Assembly: GCA_008973525.1 (NCBI GenBank)
Contig: WACJ01000371.1
Span: forward strand, 62,001 to 126,000
Origin: Stenopsyche tienmushanensis
Taxonomy: Eukaryota > Arthropoda > Insecta > Trichoptera > Stenopsychidae
Direction of reading: 5' to 3'
Length of the DNA stretch: 64,000 bases
Position numbers and translations under genes: made by a program. Each line of letters opens with the position of its first letter. The stretch's first letter is position 1. Below are positions 26,196-38,608 of this stretch, piece after piece. Under the pieces are notes generated by a model. That model was not told the origin of the DNA and ran no database searches. It saw only the letters and a program-made list of their open reading frames with translations.

Positions 26196-29100
26196 TCATT
26201 CGTCATATTTGGAAGACTTACGAGGCGAATATGAGCGTGAACGCGAGCGGTCAAAGCGTTGGGAACGGTGACCACCTCTTCCCCTGTAATACGGTGATGG
26301 ACTGCGACGGGATCTATAATCGCGACCATATCCCCCACTTCCTCGACCATAGTATGAACTACATAAAATAAAAAACACTTACATTTTAAAACATGAATCA
26401 TTCAGTGTAACATTCGGTTGCTTTCATTTCGTGTTGTATTGTTCTATCGGGACTGCAATTTGTAACAATAAAAATCCTTTCCGTGTTGCATTTGAAATGT
26501 TTTCAATTAAATTTCACATATTAAAAATCAGCTTGATTATTAAAATTACTATCCATTTAATTCATACGCAACTGCAAATCATTTCTAGCTTATTCAATCA
26601 TAAAGCACCATTTTTTTTATAAATAAAAAATATAAATTTTAAATTTGCAGTTGCTATAATATAAGTCAAAATATAAATATAATTCTTAAAAAAAAAATTT
26701 ACATACTCTCTATCTCTGCGTCTGTCTTCACGATATCCACCATTATCTCGAAGTCTGTAAAAACAAGAAAACGCAAATAAATATTTTTCATCGTGTATTT
26801 CAAAAGAATCCATATACATATATATATATATATGAAATTGTTGTCTGTATGTAAGTACGTATGTATACGCTCCAATACTATTCATCTGATTGCAATGAAA
26901 CTTTAAGAAATTGTTGTGTTAACATCCGTGAACTTTTTTGGTTTAGTACAATCATTGTTTATATATACAATTTTTTTTGCAAGACGTTTAGCACCATGTT
27001 GAAGTAAAGCAGGGCCACGGAGACGGGGAAAGGAAGGATGCGTGCACTATATGCAGTTTAAGCTCCGCGAATGCATCAATTATTTCGGATCCTAGCTTTG
27101 ATAACATGACCCAATTTCAGTAGTATTTATTTTATTATTGGAAAGGCATCGAATACGAACAGAATATACGTCCAAAAATATTCATAAAATAAAATTTATA
27201 ATGTAATCATTGCAAAAACTGCGTTAAGATACACAGCGTGCAAGTTTGAAAATAGAAAACGCATTTTACGAAAGCATAATTGAATTTTTTTTTAAAGAAT
27301 TAATATATAAATCCGCATCATCAAAATACAGCCACAAACAGTCTACTGCAGAACTACGGGCCTCTTCAATATCCATTCACAGGAAGGGATTACAACCATC
27401 TCGTCTGTATCAAACATTCACCTCCTCATTCGCTCGATATTGAAGGTAGCATCACCACCGAGTTTCATTTCGAACGCTCACCCAGCGGGTATCCTGAATG
27501 AACGTTTTGACAAAGTCCCTCCTTTCCACGTTAGGGTGGATCGGGCCCGGGGGAAACATACATAACGACTGTTATAAATTTGATTGCAAAAAACTCGTCC
27601 TCACTCATTTCCATTCTGGATTAAATATAGTTAATCGCTCATGTTATGTTTGAGACATTTTAATTGTTTTTAAAAATATAAGAATAAAAACACTCTTTAA
27701 TCAAGATGATATATCAACGAGTAACAATAAATACATTAACATAGTTATGACCAATAAATTATTACGACACAAATTGATACATGACTGGGACAATTTATTT
27801 TGCAGCAACTCTTAATCAGTAGTGGTCTGGCATATGACACATTGTGCACATTTCAAAGCACCGAGAATGAACACTCGTTTATAAAAATTCACATTTAACT
27901 ATTACAGCATATCTTTATATAATTGATTGATTTAATATCGACAAACATAACATGGGTATTCAAAGATTAAACCCAAAAAATTTAAATTCATCCGAGCCTC
28001 TTTTTTGCATATGGGATACGTTTCAAAGATTCGTGTAGAATGCTTATTATAGAATAAGGAATAATGTTATAAATTATGCTATAAAATAAGTTTTTAATAC
28101 AAATTTAAAAAACCACAAATTTATAATCCGGGGCAAAACCAAAAACTGGTAAAACCATTATTTTTTCCCGAATAATGAAATAAATACATCCCACGATTGA
28201 GTTGATTTCGCTTCAATTATAAAAAAAAAATTTAAAACAGTTATTGCTCATGCATCCAAAATTATGATTGTGAAGTATATAAAATGTTTAATATACAATG
28301 ATTGTAATAAACTAACTTTTAGAAACCAAGACATTTTTTACTTTAACTACAGCAGACCCGCTTTATGATACCACAAGAATCTATTTCTGTATTGGCATTA
28401 AAGCAAAGTTTTTTTACAAGGAAATAACAAAAAAGAAGACTTTGTAGCAGCAAGGGATAGTTAAAACGCTTCAATAATCGTCATGGAATACATTTGATAA
28501 CGGTAACAGGTTTTTGTTTCTTATGCTATGGCCATTGTGTTTACGATGTTAATTCTATAACATGAAACCTTGTATTATCCATGTATTAGTAGGACTGGAA
28601 AGAAATCAAAATTTTTAGTTACTTGATATTCAACATATTTTTTTTTGCTAGTAGATCGTGAGTCGTGAATTTATATTTTATCTTATATAGAAATAATATA
28701 TAAAAATCAATTTTTGTTTGTTCGGATTTAATGCGCTGCTATACCATTCATCCGATTGCGATAAAACTTTGTCAACTTATTGTTTACATTTGCGGGAATA
28801 ACATAGGCATAGTAAAAATATTTTTTGTGTACGTAGTTTGTTATGCGAGACGTGGCATTGCAACATCTTCATCGCATTGATAAAATTCATAAACAAGGAA
28901 TTTGGGTTCCGCAGACATTGACGCCGAGTGCGTTAGAGCAACGAAAAACGATCTGTGCATCTCTTTTATCCAAGTATGAAAAAGACCTCTTTTTGCGAAG
29001 AATTATAACTTTTGATGAGAAGTGGATCCTGTATAATAATCCTACCAAAAAAAAAAACAATGGCTCTCCCCATGTCAGTCAGCTGTTCCAATAGCAAAAC

Positions 29101-31659
29101 CATCTTTGACCTTAAAAAAATTCTTCTGTGTATGTGCGTTGGGATATCGACGGCGTAGTCTACTTTGAACTATTAAAACCTGGTGATACAATTACTGCAA
29201 CGTTGTATTGATGAAAAAAATGAAAAATATAATGCTACTTGAACTTAAACTTTTACCTCACCCCCTCCCCCTATTTTCCTGATATAGCTCCCTTTTATTA
29301 TCACCTTTTTAAATCATTAGAGCACTCCCTTTGAAATAAAAGTTTCATCACTTTTGAAGAAGTGAAAATCCATATTCAAAAGTTTTTCAATGAAAAACCA
29401 TTTTTTTTTTGCAGAAATGGCATCGAAAAACTACCCAATAGGTGGCGAAAGTTTATAGAAAACGATGGAAACTATTTTGTTGATTAGATTTGTTTTTTTT
29501 TAAATAAATCATTTTCATAATTTCCTTTCCAAAAAGTTCCATACTACAAGGGGTCAGGGACAATACTATATAGTCTGCCTTGCAAAACGTTTATCGGATT
29601 ACCACGGATCTGCTGTACTTTTAAATTAATAATTAAAAAATCATCAGGGTCATAAATTCATAAAATAAAATATAATTTTCTATACAGTAATAAAATGGAG
29701 TAGAAAATACTGATAAAATTTAGAATATGAATTACAATATATTCACTGTGGGATGATCACTCTCCGTAAGTTTGAAAAAATATGTACGGAAATGCCTTTA
29801 AGAGAATTTCAACGATGAATTCCTCTTCTAAATATTTCCATTGAATTGATTTATTTCACATCAATCTATTGTTCTATCGATACTTTTATTAATCACATAA
29901 ATCTTAATATGTGATACTCATGCAAATGCAAGTATCGACTGAATACTATCTATATATGAGAAAATATTAAAATTTAAAAATACATACACAGTCGGTTTTC
30001 CCATATATATTCCAGGAGTGGGTGTGTGAGCTCTCTGTGTGATGGAATAGTCGACTCTGATTCGTCTCCCGTCTATCTCCATCCCGGTGCACTGTTCTTT
30101 GGCGATCTTTGCGTCTCCGGAATCTTCAAAATATACAAAACAAAATCCTCTCGACCGGCCAGTCTACAAACATACAAAACGGATCGTTTAACAACAATTT
30201 AAAAGTGCAATTCTTCGAATCATTCGATACCGCAGCGTGTTTACCTTAGCATCTATAACGACTTGCACTCTTTCGACCGGTCCATACTTTGAAAATATCT
30301 GTGTGATCTGTTGTTCCGTTGTGTATAGACTGAGGCCGAATACGCCGAGGCACCTCGACTGGGTGGGGTTGTCCTTGGAGACAAAAAAAAGGAGACGGTT
30401 AAACGATTGTTGCAGTATGTATATCCGAATATATATCTCATAGCATAAAACGGTTATAACAATTACTCTGTCGCCGACGTGCCTCCTTCGACTCGACATT
30501 GGGCTGTGGGAGTGCGAGCGGGGGCGATAGTTCTGCGACGAGTAGGACAGCGATCGGCTCCTGGAGTACCGCGACCGTCTCCCTCGGCGCCCACCCGAGG
30601 GAGAGCGACTGCGCGACCTATAACGGGTTCGCTTGTCGCCGCCACGGTAACCTTTGTAACTGTGGCTCGGACTCGGACTTCTACAACAAAAGAGACGACA
30701 CGTTTAATCGACGATGAAAAAAACATCAAATGCTATAAAATATTCATACAAAATATAAAATCGGCTATTTCGGCTGCATTCTCGGCTGTTTCAATATAGC
30801 TAGCGTATTTAACGTGTTTGCAACAGGTCGGCATTTCTTTTATTTATTTATTAAAAAAGCATACAATTTTCTTCTTTATTTTTGTATGATAATTCTTTTG
30901 TTGATTTTATGATTAACATTTATGGATTTTCTGAAGGTTAAATAAGTACGCTGGTAAACGATTAGTATATATACCGTTACCGTGGAAAACAAATAGTTGT
31001 AAAAGTAAAGCGAATGTCACTTTGGACGAATTTACTTTGACAATCAATAATGTTAAGGTTATAAATGTGTTCCAATGGAAGGTCAGTTTTGACACAGAAA
31101 ATATGGCTAATATTCAACGTCAGACTTGAGGGAAAATTTGAATTTTTGAATTGTAGCATGGCGGGGTATTGACGTGTGGAAATGTTTGTTTGAGAAGTCT
31201 GAACGTGATGATTCAGACAATTAGGCGGGACGCGATAGTGAGCTCTTTTTTTGGGGATATCATGTGATGAAAACGGCGTCTCGTACGAGAAGCGCCGTTT
31301 TGAAGCGCGGGGACGAGGGACTGTCAGGCTGCGACGTCCGAGATCGCGACTTGCTACGCGACGGAAGAAGGAAGCGTCGGCGTCGGCGTCGTTATCTTAT
31401 CGATCTCGTCGGTCTCACCTCTCGTACTTGCGGTGTCCCTTGGCGGGGCTCCTGGAGCGAGAGCGGGAGCGCGAGAGGGAGCGCGAGCGGCTGCGGCCGC
31501 GGGACGTCTTGCCCTCCTTCCCGCCGTGGCCCCACGAGCCGTTGCGCGGCAAACTCCACTGAAACAGCACAGCGAGCCGTTAGCGCACCCGCGTTCGGGC
31601 CTTATATCCGCGATTACTTACTTGCGCCGAGGCGAGACGCTCACCTCCCGGTCGGACAT
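26196..31659 (-). CDS. tra2: Transformer-2 splicing regulator (7 exons, 294 aa)
   Basis: Minus-strand exons in order: 31659-31645, 31558-31419, 30680-30467, 30373-30245, 30163-29988, 26754-26707, 26358-26196 (885 nt including TGA). Residues 6-123 form an arginine/serine-rich domain. Residues about 124-205 are a single RRM with RNP2-like [13 protein letters not shown] (131-143) and RNP1 RGFCFVYF (171-178), followed by the Tra2-specific linker [15 protein letters not shown] segment (here [14 protein letters not shown]). The tail is Gly/Tyr/Arg-rich and then RS-rich, ending SSKYDE. Tra2 is a nuclear SR-like protein that binds exonic enhancers; in many insects it steers doublesex and fruitless splicing. 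The first exon codes only MSDRE. The 3.2-kb intron between exons 5 and 6 carries a pogo-like element split by a mariner copy in the opposite orientation. Exon 6 is only 48 nt, so alternative forms are plausible. The family call is very secure; untranslated ends were not placed. Confidence 0.93.
26835..27120 (+). mobile_element. Helitron-like fragment in tra2 intron 5
   Basis: Contains ATACTATTCATCTGATTGCA followed by ATGAAACTTT and the downstream CACCATGTTGAAGTAAAGC...CGGATCC block shared with the element at 5625. Preceded by a (TA)n run at about 26816-26833. Confidence 0.4.
28388..29612 (+). mobile_element. Pogo-like element copy B, opened by mariner/Helitron-like insertion
   Basis: 28388-28590 matches copy A (AGAAGACTTTGTAGC; CATGGAATACATTTGATAAC; ATGAAACCTTGT). 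29527-29612 matches its right end (TTCCAAAAAGTTCC; TTGCAAAACG; GGATTACCACGGATCTGCTG). The intervening 900 bp is foreign. Confidence 0.65.
28700..29490 (+). pseudogene. Mariner transposase pseudogene in tra2 intron 5, with Helitron-like 5' junction
   Basis: From 28843 the plus strand encodes a mariner transposase: [48 protein letters not shown], then with shifts [38 protein letters not shown] and [20 protein letters not shown] followed by a stop. The catalytic D..D..D pattern is altered and stops intervene. The N-terminus is absent; immediately upstream (28700-28842) is the Helitron-like 5' block. Confidence 0.8.
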
Positions 31660-32337
31660 ATCTGCAACGGCAAACGCGACTAAGCGAGAAACCGGCGCGG
31701 CCTATGGCGGCGCGGCGGCGCGACGATCGGTGTTGCCACTGGAATGCGCAGTGGCGTCTCGCGCCAAACGCATCGTCGGTAATCGACGACCATCCGTCGC
31801 TGATCGACGTCGCTTTTATGTAACAATTGATAAAATGCTATATTTATACCTTCGTATTCCAATAAATAACATATTCATTTAACAATCAATTAATCCATTT
31901 ATACTCGCATATCAAATAAAAATATTTTGATTTTCTTGGAATATAATATATTTTTTCAAACAAAAATCAAACATTAAAATTATGCAAAACAATTTATAAA
32001 TTTAGACAAAAATTATACAAGCGGTATTAATTAATTTTCTATACTTTTAAGTACAACATATGCGTATTTTTTAAAAATGTTTTTTTTTTATATTTTAAAA
32101 TATTAAAAATATTGACTGTAAAAAAAAATATCGATTTAAATAATCATGTAAAGCTGATTAATATAAATAAATAGCAGATAATATATAAATATAATGAAAG
32201 ATGCGGTAGTATTTAATGGATACAAAAATAAAATCGCTTATGGTCGTTGTCGCATCGTCTATCGTCAGTGCGTTTAGCGCGTCATTGTAGCGTCGGCCTC
32301 GGTGGGTGCCGGTTTGTTAGATCGTTTCAGAAGCGCA
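31660..32337. promoter_or_regulatory. Divergent promoter region between tra2 and CARHSP1-like gene
   Basis: The two start codons face away from each other across 678 bp. The tra2 side (about 31660-31830) and the CARHSP1 side (about 32235-32337) are clearly richer in G, C and CpG than the surrounding DNA, while the centre (about 31860-32220) is AT-rich and empty. The CpG-rich stretch also extends into tra2 exon 2 and intron 1 (from about 31250). I see no convincing TATA box in either direction. Promoter function is inferred from position and composition. Confidence 0.5.
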
Positions 32338-34888
32338 ATGTCTTGTCCGTCACCTGACGGCGCGCGCCTTCAATTGCCGAGTCCCGTAACTACTCGACGG
32401 ACCCGCACGGCCTCCACGTGAGTTTCTTACATTTTAAACGATAGTCGATTGCTCAAACGACCCGCCAAATTTGTCGACCCGCCCAAAAATCGGGGAAGAT
32501 TGACAGTCTACTAAGAATTAACACCGACGATTATTTTGATCTCGGAGAGGAATGCCGTTCCGGCAATAAATTGCGAAACGCTTCCCAAAGTCCTAACATA
32601 TTTCTCAGGTTTCGAATTCGAACTGCGGAACGAGCGCAATGTCCGGAACGGATCTCGAATCTTCGCCCTCAAAGATCGACTTCACCTCGGAAAGGTCACC
32701 CTCATTCGACCCACAGAAAAAAACACTAAAATTGTCGACTTGAAACATTATCGCAATTCAATCTGCAAACGCCCAAATTGATCCAATTTACAGTCATCGT
32801 TTAACACATGACTAAAAATGACACGATAATTAAATCTTTCATAACACTTCAATACCTATGTGGAACAGAAAAAACTGATCCCGTAAAAATTGAATCTTGA
32901 GTGCACTTTTGAAATATTCAACGGCGTTCAATCATGTACATTTTTCTCTTATCTGACCTCAGACTATGTAGATAATTAATCCTTCCGTCAAATATTTAAA
33001 TACATATTTATATGTTGTCATTTTATATCTCTTACATTTTTCGATTACACATTGATACAACAACCATAAGTTCATCTTTATCTATGCATGTTTATCAAAA
33101 TATTTTTTCCTTGTTTGATAATATTACATGTTGTTATATTCCAATTCACTCATAAAAAAAAAACCGCTCAATTACTTTTGTACATACTACTGCGAGTACT
33201 ATCCCCGACTCTTTGTAGTCTGAAAGTTTGCTCTTTTGTTCTTCTTAACTTTTGAATAGAAACCACATTTATCATCATCACTAAACCACAAAGAAATGGG
33301 CATAATAGTTCTTTTATATATAAATATCTTATTTTTGAATCTTGCCTAACTTCTTTAGTATTCTTTGAGTATTGGAACCAGAATGTGCTGATTATTTTTG
33401 ATAACTTTTCGATGGTCAGCATCGAATTGTTTTCGATTGCAGACTTCTAAAACAACAAACTAAAGGAGACTATTTTGAAGATGATGCAATGAAAAACCGG
33501 CAGGCCAAGCATAATAGATGTATGCCTGTTTCTTTCCTGAAGAAACCACATTTACAAAGCTTACAAAAAGATTAATTGCGATTTAAGCCCGTCCAAAATA
33601 TCGCTGTAAATATTTTTTACCATTAGACTGAAACCTGGCAGCATAAATTGAAGGTCATCCAACACATGTGAATAATTTAATAGTTGTGTTCTGGCGTGTT
33701 TCTGGACTATCATTATGGCAGTCTGGCGACAGTGCCGTTGGGTTTGAGAAGGGAAAGGGTTGCCAGACTATTACCAACTTGTTAAGATAGTACCAGACTG
33801 ATTCAAACTTGGTGAAGCTAACCAGAAAATTATAAATAAAAATTAATCTCTGTTTGTTCGTATGTAATGCGCTACCATACCGTTCATCAGATTGCAATAA
33901 AACTTTGTCCACTTATTGCTAAAGATTGTGCGAGTAACATAGGCATAGTCTAATATATAAAAAACAATGTTTGTTCGTATTTAATGCGCTGCCATGCCGT
34001 TCATCCGATTGCGATAAAACTTTGTCAACTTATTGTTTACACATTCTTTAATAATATAGGTATAGTACAATTAAATTACAGTAGATCTTATGTATAAAAA
34101 TCAATGTTTGTATGTTCGTTCATATTTATAATAAAACCAAAAAAATATATCATTTATACTTTTCCTTTATATATCATTCAATTTCAATAAATGTATTTAA
34201 TATCTATTATACATATATTTAGATTTTTTATTTCTGCGGCATCAATGCGCCGAGTACCAGCTAGTGCCTTATAATAAATAGTTTATTTATATTTATAAAA
34301 ACGCCAGACCAACCCAACGGCACTCAGTCGCCAGACTGTCATAATGATAATCCAGAAACACGCCAGAACCCAATTATCAAATTATTCACAAGTGTTAGAT
34401 GACCTTTAATTTTTTTAGTCAGCTCTTGGTATACATACATATGGCATGTCAGATTAGACTGTGGTCGGATTACTGCGGTTCAACTTTATTATTATTTTAG
34501 CATTGATATCAAAATGTTATCTAATATGCGTTATCATTTAGATCGGAACGAGCCCTCGGCAATCCACAAGAGAACGGAGTTATCAAATCGTTCTGTAGAG
34601 AGCGCGGTCACGGTTTCGTCTCCTCCGAAAGAACAGGAGAAGAGATATTTGTTCATATATCAGAGTGAGTTGCATTCCTTCTTTGTATTTTTGAAAAATC
34701 AACGTTATTATTGATGGATATTTGCATTTTCTAGTGTCGAAGGTGAATATGTTCCTCTGCCGGGTGACGAGGTAAGATATCGCCTTTGTCCGATTCCACC
34801 AAAGTTTGAAAAATGTCAAGCCGTAGCAGTTCACATAGTGCATTTAACGCCAGAAAAACACCTTAAATGGGACCAACCTCCGGTTTAA
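32338..34888 (+). CDS. CARHSP1: CARHSP1-like cold-shock domain protein (3 exons, 118 aa)
   Basis: Exons 32338-32417, 34542-34664 and 34735-34888 join in phase (357 nt, TAA stop). The N-terminus has the family's proline/arginine motif LPSPVTTRRTRTAS, in vertebrates a phosphorylated stretch. The cold-shock fold follows: GVIKSFCRERGHGFV (residues 39-53, RNP1-like) and IFVHISD (62-68, RNP2-like), then EGEYVPLPGDEV and a C-terminal IPPK..KCQAV..VHL strand typical of CARHSP1/CSDC2 and Drosophila CG9705. Members bind single-stranded RNA or DNA and affect mRNA stability in the cytoplasm. The glycine-rich ADGG loop usual between the RNP motifs is replaced here by SSERTGEE. Intron 1 (2.1 kb) contains a long-inverted-repeat element with Helitron-like elements inside. 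The gene is divergent from tra2. The call is secure. Confidence 0.92.
33635..34426. mobile_element. Long-inverted-repeat (foldback-like) element in CARHSP1 intron 1
   Basis: The left arm (about 33635-33750: CTGGCAGCATAAATTGAAGG ... TTCTGGCGTGTTTCTGGACT ... GTGCCGTTGGGTTT) is mirrored by the right arm (about 34301-34426: AACCCAACGGCACTCAGTCG ... TCCAGAAACACGCCAGAACC ... TAGATGACCTTTAA). Arms exceed 100 bp. The centre has been entered by Helitron-like elements (33843-34264). Related copies: 36220-36420 and 46276-46465. Confidence 0.75.
33949..34264 (+). mobile_element. Helitron-like non-autonomous element
   Basis: Starts TCTAATATATAAAAAACAAT, carries the GCGCTGCCATGCCGTTCATC block and ends with a GC-rich short hairpin region (CTGCGGCATCAATGCGCCGA) followed by ACCAGCTAG then T. 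TC...CTAG termini with a 3' hairpin fit Helitrons. A second 5' block at 33843-33948 shows a truncated copy immediately upstream. Confidence 0.65.
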
Positions 34889-36219
34889 TCCGACACTTCC
34901 CAGATCTGTATTGCTTATATGGTTAATTTTGTTAGCTATTTACTTTTTTTAAAATACGTATCCTATACAATTTTGCTTTTTTTTAAATGTGTGTAAATAC
35001 ATATTTTTGTAGTATGGGAATTTAGTTTGTTTTTTTTTTAGTACTTAATATTTATAGTTTTGGATGTAGTTGTTGTTTATACAGAGAGCTTAGTATGTTA
35101 TTTCAGTTCGTTACGTGTGTATTTTATAATTGTATTTCAGCAAGCACATACTTAAAATTTTCGAGTGCAATTGACCCTCGGCGCATTTTACTAGGTCATT
35201 CCAACATTCCTTTTAGTATGCTAAAAATAACACGACTCCTGTCGTGTTAGACCGATGAAATTTTGAATACGCGTTTAATGTTATATTTTGATATAACGCT
35301 GCGAAATATAGAAACGCATATAGACTGCAAGGATCGTAGATTTTTCTCGTTGAATATGTTAACTCGTTATATTGGAAACCGCAGCGCGTAATGCATAATA
35401 GAATTAAGAATATTGTTCCCTCAACAAGACTGCGTCCGACTTCGATAGCGATTACTTGCAACGCTTCGATATTTTCAGTCGCGTTTCAAATAATGTCGAC
35501 TGATAATACAAAATATCAATAAAGTGTACTTATAATATTGCCAAGATTGATTAATAATATTTCGGCCTCCAATTTATAATTGCTTCGTTGAAAGCATTAG
35601 CCACTATTAAGTTTAAATAAATATTTTTAAAAATTTATTTTCATAGTTTTAAGTTTTGCATTTGAATTTTGCAGAATTTAAATTGAAGTGTCATTCATGA
35701 TTATTCAGATTTTAGAATTGCCATATGTCCTTTATGTTTGGAATAAAATTTATATGAAATATTATTTGTTTCATTATATTCGTCCAACTCCTTTTTAGAT
35801 TTGACAAACGCCAAGAATCCCTATTAGAAATTGAATCTATCAATTTACCTTTTCTTCGTTTGAATATTTGTTTTTATAGCGAAATAGTAGCAGAGAGGAA
35901 TATAAAATTGCTAATAACCATATACGTTGTTGAAATCGGTATTGTGTTATATATGGTACAAAGATGAATAATAAAAAAACAAACTTTTATGAAAAAATAT
36001 TATTGTTGCATTGCATAATGCAACCAAAAAATATTTAAGATGACCTTGTAGATTTTACAAAAAAGAGTTTCCGGCTAGGATGAAAGTCTACATGATGCTT
36101 AAGTGCATTTCAGATTCGTTCCTATACCAACTGAAGGTGTCTCCCTATCCGAATGTAAGTTACCTAAGCAAATTCTAGACTGGGTGGTTTTAAAACGATA
36201 AAGAAGGGGCTATTATATC
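34889..36219. other. 3' flank of CARHSP1-like gene, no further gene
   Basis: AT-rich. The CARHSP1 3' UTR must begin here; AATAAA at about 35519 is one possible signal. 36080-36195 is the inverted counterpart of the LINE-like repeat at 21090-21210. Confidence 0.35.
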
Positions 36220-36420
36220 GAGAGCTGGCAGCATAAATTGAGGGTCATCTAACATATGTGGATCATTTTATAGTTGTGTTCTGGGGTGTTTCTGGACTAT
36301 CATTATGACAGTCTGGCGACAGTGCCGTTGGGTTTGAGAAGGGAAAGGGTTGCCAGACTATTACCAACTTGTTAAGATAGTACCAGACTGGTTCAAAGTT
36401 GTTGAAGCTAACCAGAAAAT
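36220..36420. mobile_element. Foldback-like element, truncated copy
   Basis: Begins AGAGCTGGCAGCATAAATTG and runs nearly identical to 33635-33830, including the GAGAAGGGAAAGGGTTGCCA stretch, but the right arm is missing. Confidence 0.7.
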
Positions 36421-36429
36421 AATGTCATT

Positions 36430-36935
36430 TAACCTGTTGAGGAGCGAGCAAATTTAAAATCGATGAAGTCGTTGTTGTCATAATCGCTTTACGCCGATTA
36501 CTTTCTGTCAGCTCCTAATCAGCGTAAGACAATATTCAATTGTAAATGAACACTTGATAGTGAATACAAGACCACGTCATTTCTTTACATAAACAATGCA
36601 CAAAAAATCGACTCATTTGCTCCTCCTTTAGAAGGAAATGATAATTTAACAAAGACTTATTCAACAAGCAGAGAAGAACGGCAAGCAGTTAAATAAACAA
36701 ACACTCTCGATAACACACAATATTCGGTCGTTTCTTTGCGTAAACAAATAACACACTTGAAATCGAAATCATTATAAGTCCATAAATTTGGGCTTAACGA
36801 TCTATACAAGCATGTGAGGAAGCTATCCGTCTCAGTCTCCCGAACTGCGCTAAGTTCTCTCTTTCTCTGTCTGTCTCCGAGCTTCAATGTGCAAGAGTGC
36901 TCTTTTTGGGACATGAGAATTCGGACATACATGTA
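36430..36935. repeat. Dispersed repeat of unknown class (CCACGTCATTTCTTTA family), copy 1
   Basis: Near match to 59190-59600 and partly to 62185-62335: ACCACGTCATTTCTTTACAT, GCTCCTCCTTTAGAAGGAAA, ATTCGGTCGTTTCTTTGCGT, CCGAACTGCGCTAAGTTCTC and TGTGCAAGAGTGCTCTTT. It has no coding similarity; a solo LTR or MITE are both possible. Confidence 0.6.
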
Positions 36936-36965
36936 TGTCGATGCTCCTCAACAGCTTAAAGTTGG

Positions 36966-37232
36966 TCTAATATATAAAAATCAATATTTGTTCGTATTTA
37001 ATGCGCTGCCATACCGTTCATTCGATTGCGATAAAACTTTGCCAGCTTATTGTTTGCACTTTCTCAAATAATATAGGTATAGTACAATTAACTTGCAGTA
37101 GATCTTATGTATAAAAATCAATGTTTGTTCATATTTATAATAAAACCAACAAAATAAAATAAATTTCATTCTTTCTCTCATTCCTAATTGAATTATTACT
37201 TCTGTGGCAGCAACACTTCAGGTACTGGCTAG
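36966..37232 (+). mobile_element. Helitron-like non-autonomous element
   Basis: Begins TCTAATATATAAAAATCAAT, has GCGCTGCCATACCGTTCATT and AGTAGATCTTATGTATAAAA, and ends TACTGGCTAG followed by T. Close relative of the copy at 33949-34264. Confidence 0.65.
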
Positions 37233-38608
37233 TACTTTATATTCATCCCATAACATATTTTGCAACATAATGTAAACCAAATAAAAAAAAACAACTATTA
37301 GTAACAAAATTTTATGAAAGAATCCAACAATTTATACAGTGGTTAAACATAATTTTCCATACAAGATGTGCTTACAAATGCAATACATAAATAAAAATAT
37401 ATATATATATCTAAAAATTGCCGATACATTGTTTCAAAATAGAATAAGTAACTTATATCGTCGTTTGACCCTCTCATCAAATAAATGACATTAAAAATAT
37501 ATGTTTATAGTAATACCTATACTAATGTTTGGTAATAAAAAAATACAATGTTTCTATAGGAAATGTGTAAAATGAAAATCGAGTCATTGTTTAAAATAAT
37601 GCGGACAATAATCGTCCGTATATTAATTAGCTAATTTTTATGGATTTTCAACAGTATCTATTTCTACATAGTCCATTTATTCCCGATGAAGACTGGAGCT
37701 ACTAATTCACCGATAGAATACCTAATAATACATTTTGACAAACTGAATTGTTACAATGATCGGTGCTATTCAATCGCGTTGTCAATGTAAATACAATTAG
37801 TCGAAAGTTACATTCCATTCATGCAAGGAATGTTGACTTTTTAATCACCGGAGTGGACATATATATCATGTATGGCAAATAAGGCCCTTTCGTTGAAAAT
37901 ACGAGACCCGGAATTAGGGCTTCAAACAGTTAATTGTTCCAGTTTACAGTATACATGCTTGGCTTTCCCCTATATCTTTGATGCCCCTAATATTTAACTG
38001 GATACATGCCCACTTCAGTAATAGGGATAAAATACTAATTGATCTAGTAGAAAAGGTATAAATATTATTTAAACGTTGATTCAACTTTATAATCTAGCAG
38101 ACAATTGGAATGATATATAAAACCGAATATAAAATTATGTATATTTTAAAGTTGTATATGATATGAATAAATTAAGATATGATGTAAACACACGTTACAA
38201 ATGCATACATTCCAAATTTTACTATTTCCAATATTATTCTTTCCGTTACAACGCATTTTAAATTCGGCACAACTAGCGCGCAGTTAACATTGCATTTTGG
38301 TTTTGATGTACGATAAGGTAGATGTTTACGATTAAATTTTGGTAGTAATATTATAACTATAATATATATTAATGTAAACTTAAACTTTTCATGTAAAAAA
38401 ATTGTACTAAAAAGTCTATTATTACAACATTTATTGGTGTTTTTGCCATCTATTCATAAGGAATTATTTGTTTAGTTCGTGTTATTGCACTGAACCCTTT
38501 AACTTCACTGACAAATCCAAACACTTCGAAGTATAGGCTATGTTTGAGTATTCTGTAACAATTTTTATTAAAATAAATAAATTGTAACAGTGTTTAAAAT
38601 TATCACAT
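37233..38608. other. AT-rich region with presumed Hip1 3' UTR
   Basis: No reading frame of note. The portion adjoining 38609 should be Hip1 3' untranslated sequence on the minus strand. Confidence 0.35.

Noticed and set aside
30479..30799. Open frames on the plus strand at tra2
   Set aside because: They are antisense to the arginine/serine exon of tra2, whose GC-rich repeats lack stops in several frames.
31251..31882. Three overlapping plus-strand frames rich in Arg/Ala
   Set aside because: They lie over the CpG-rich tra2 exon 2, intron 1 and leader; high GC removes stop codons. No family similarity.
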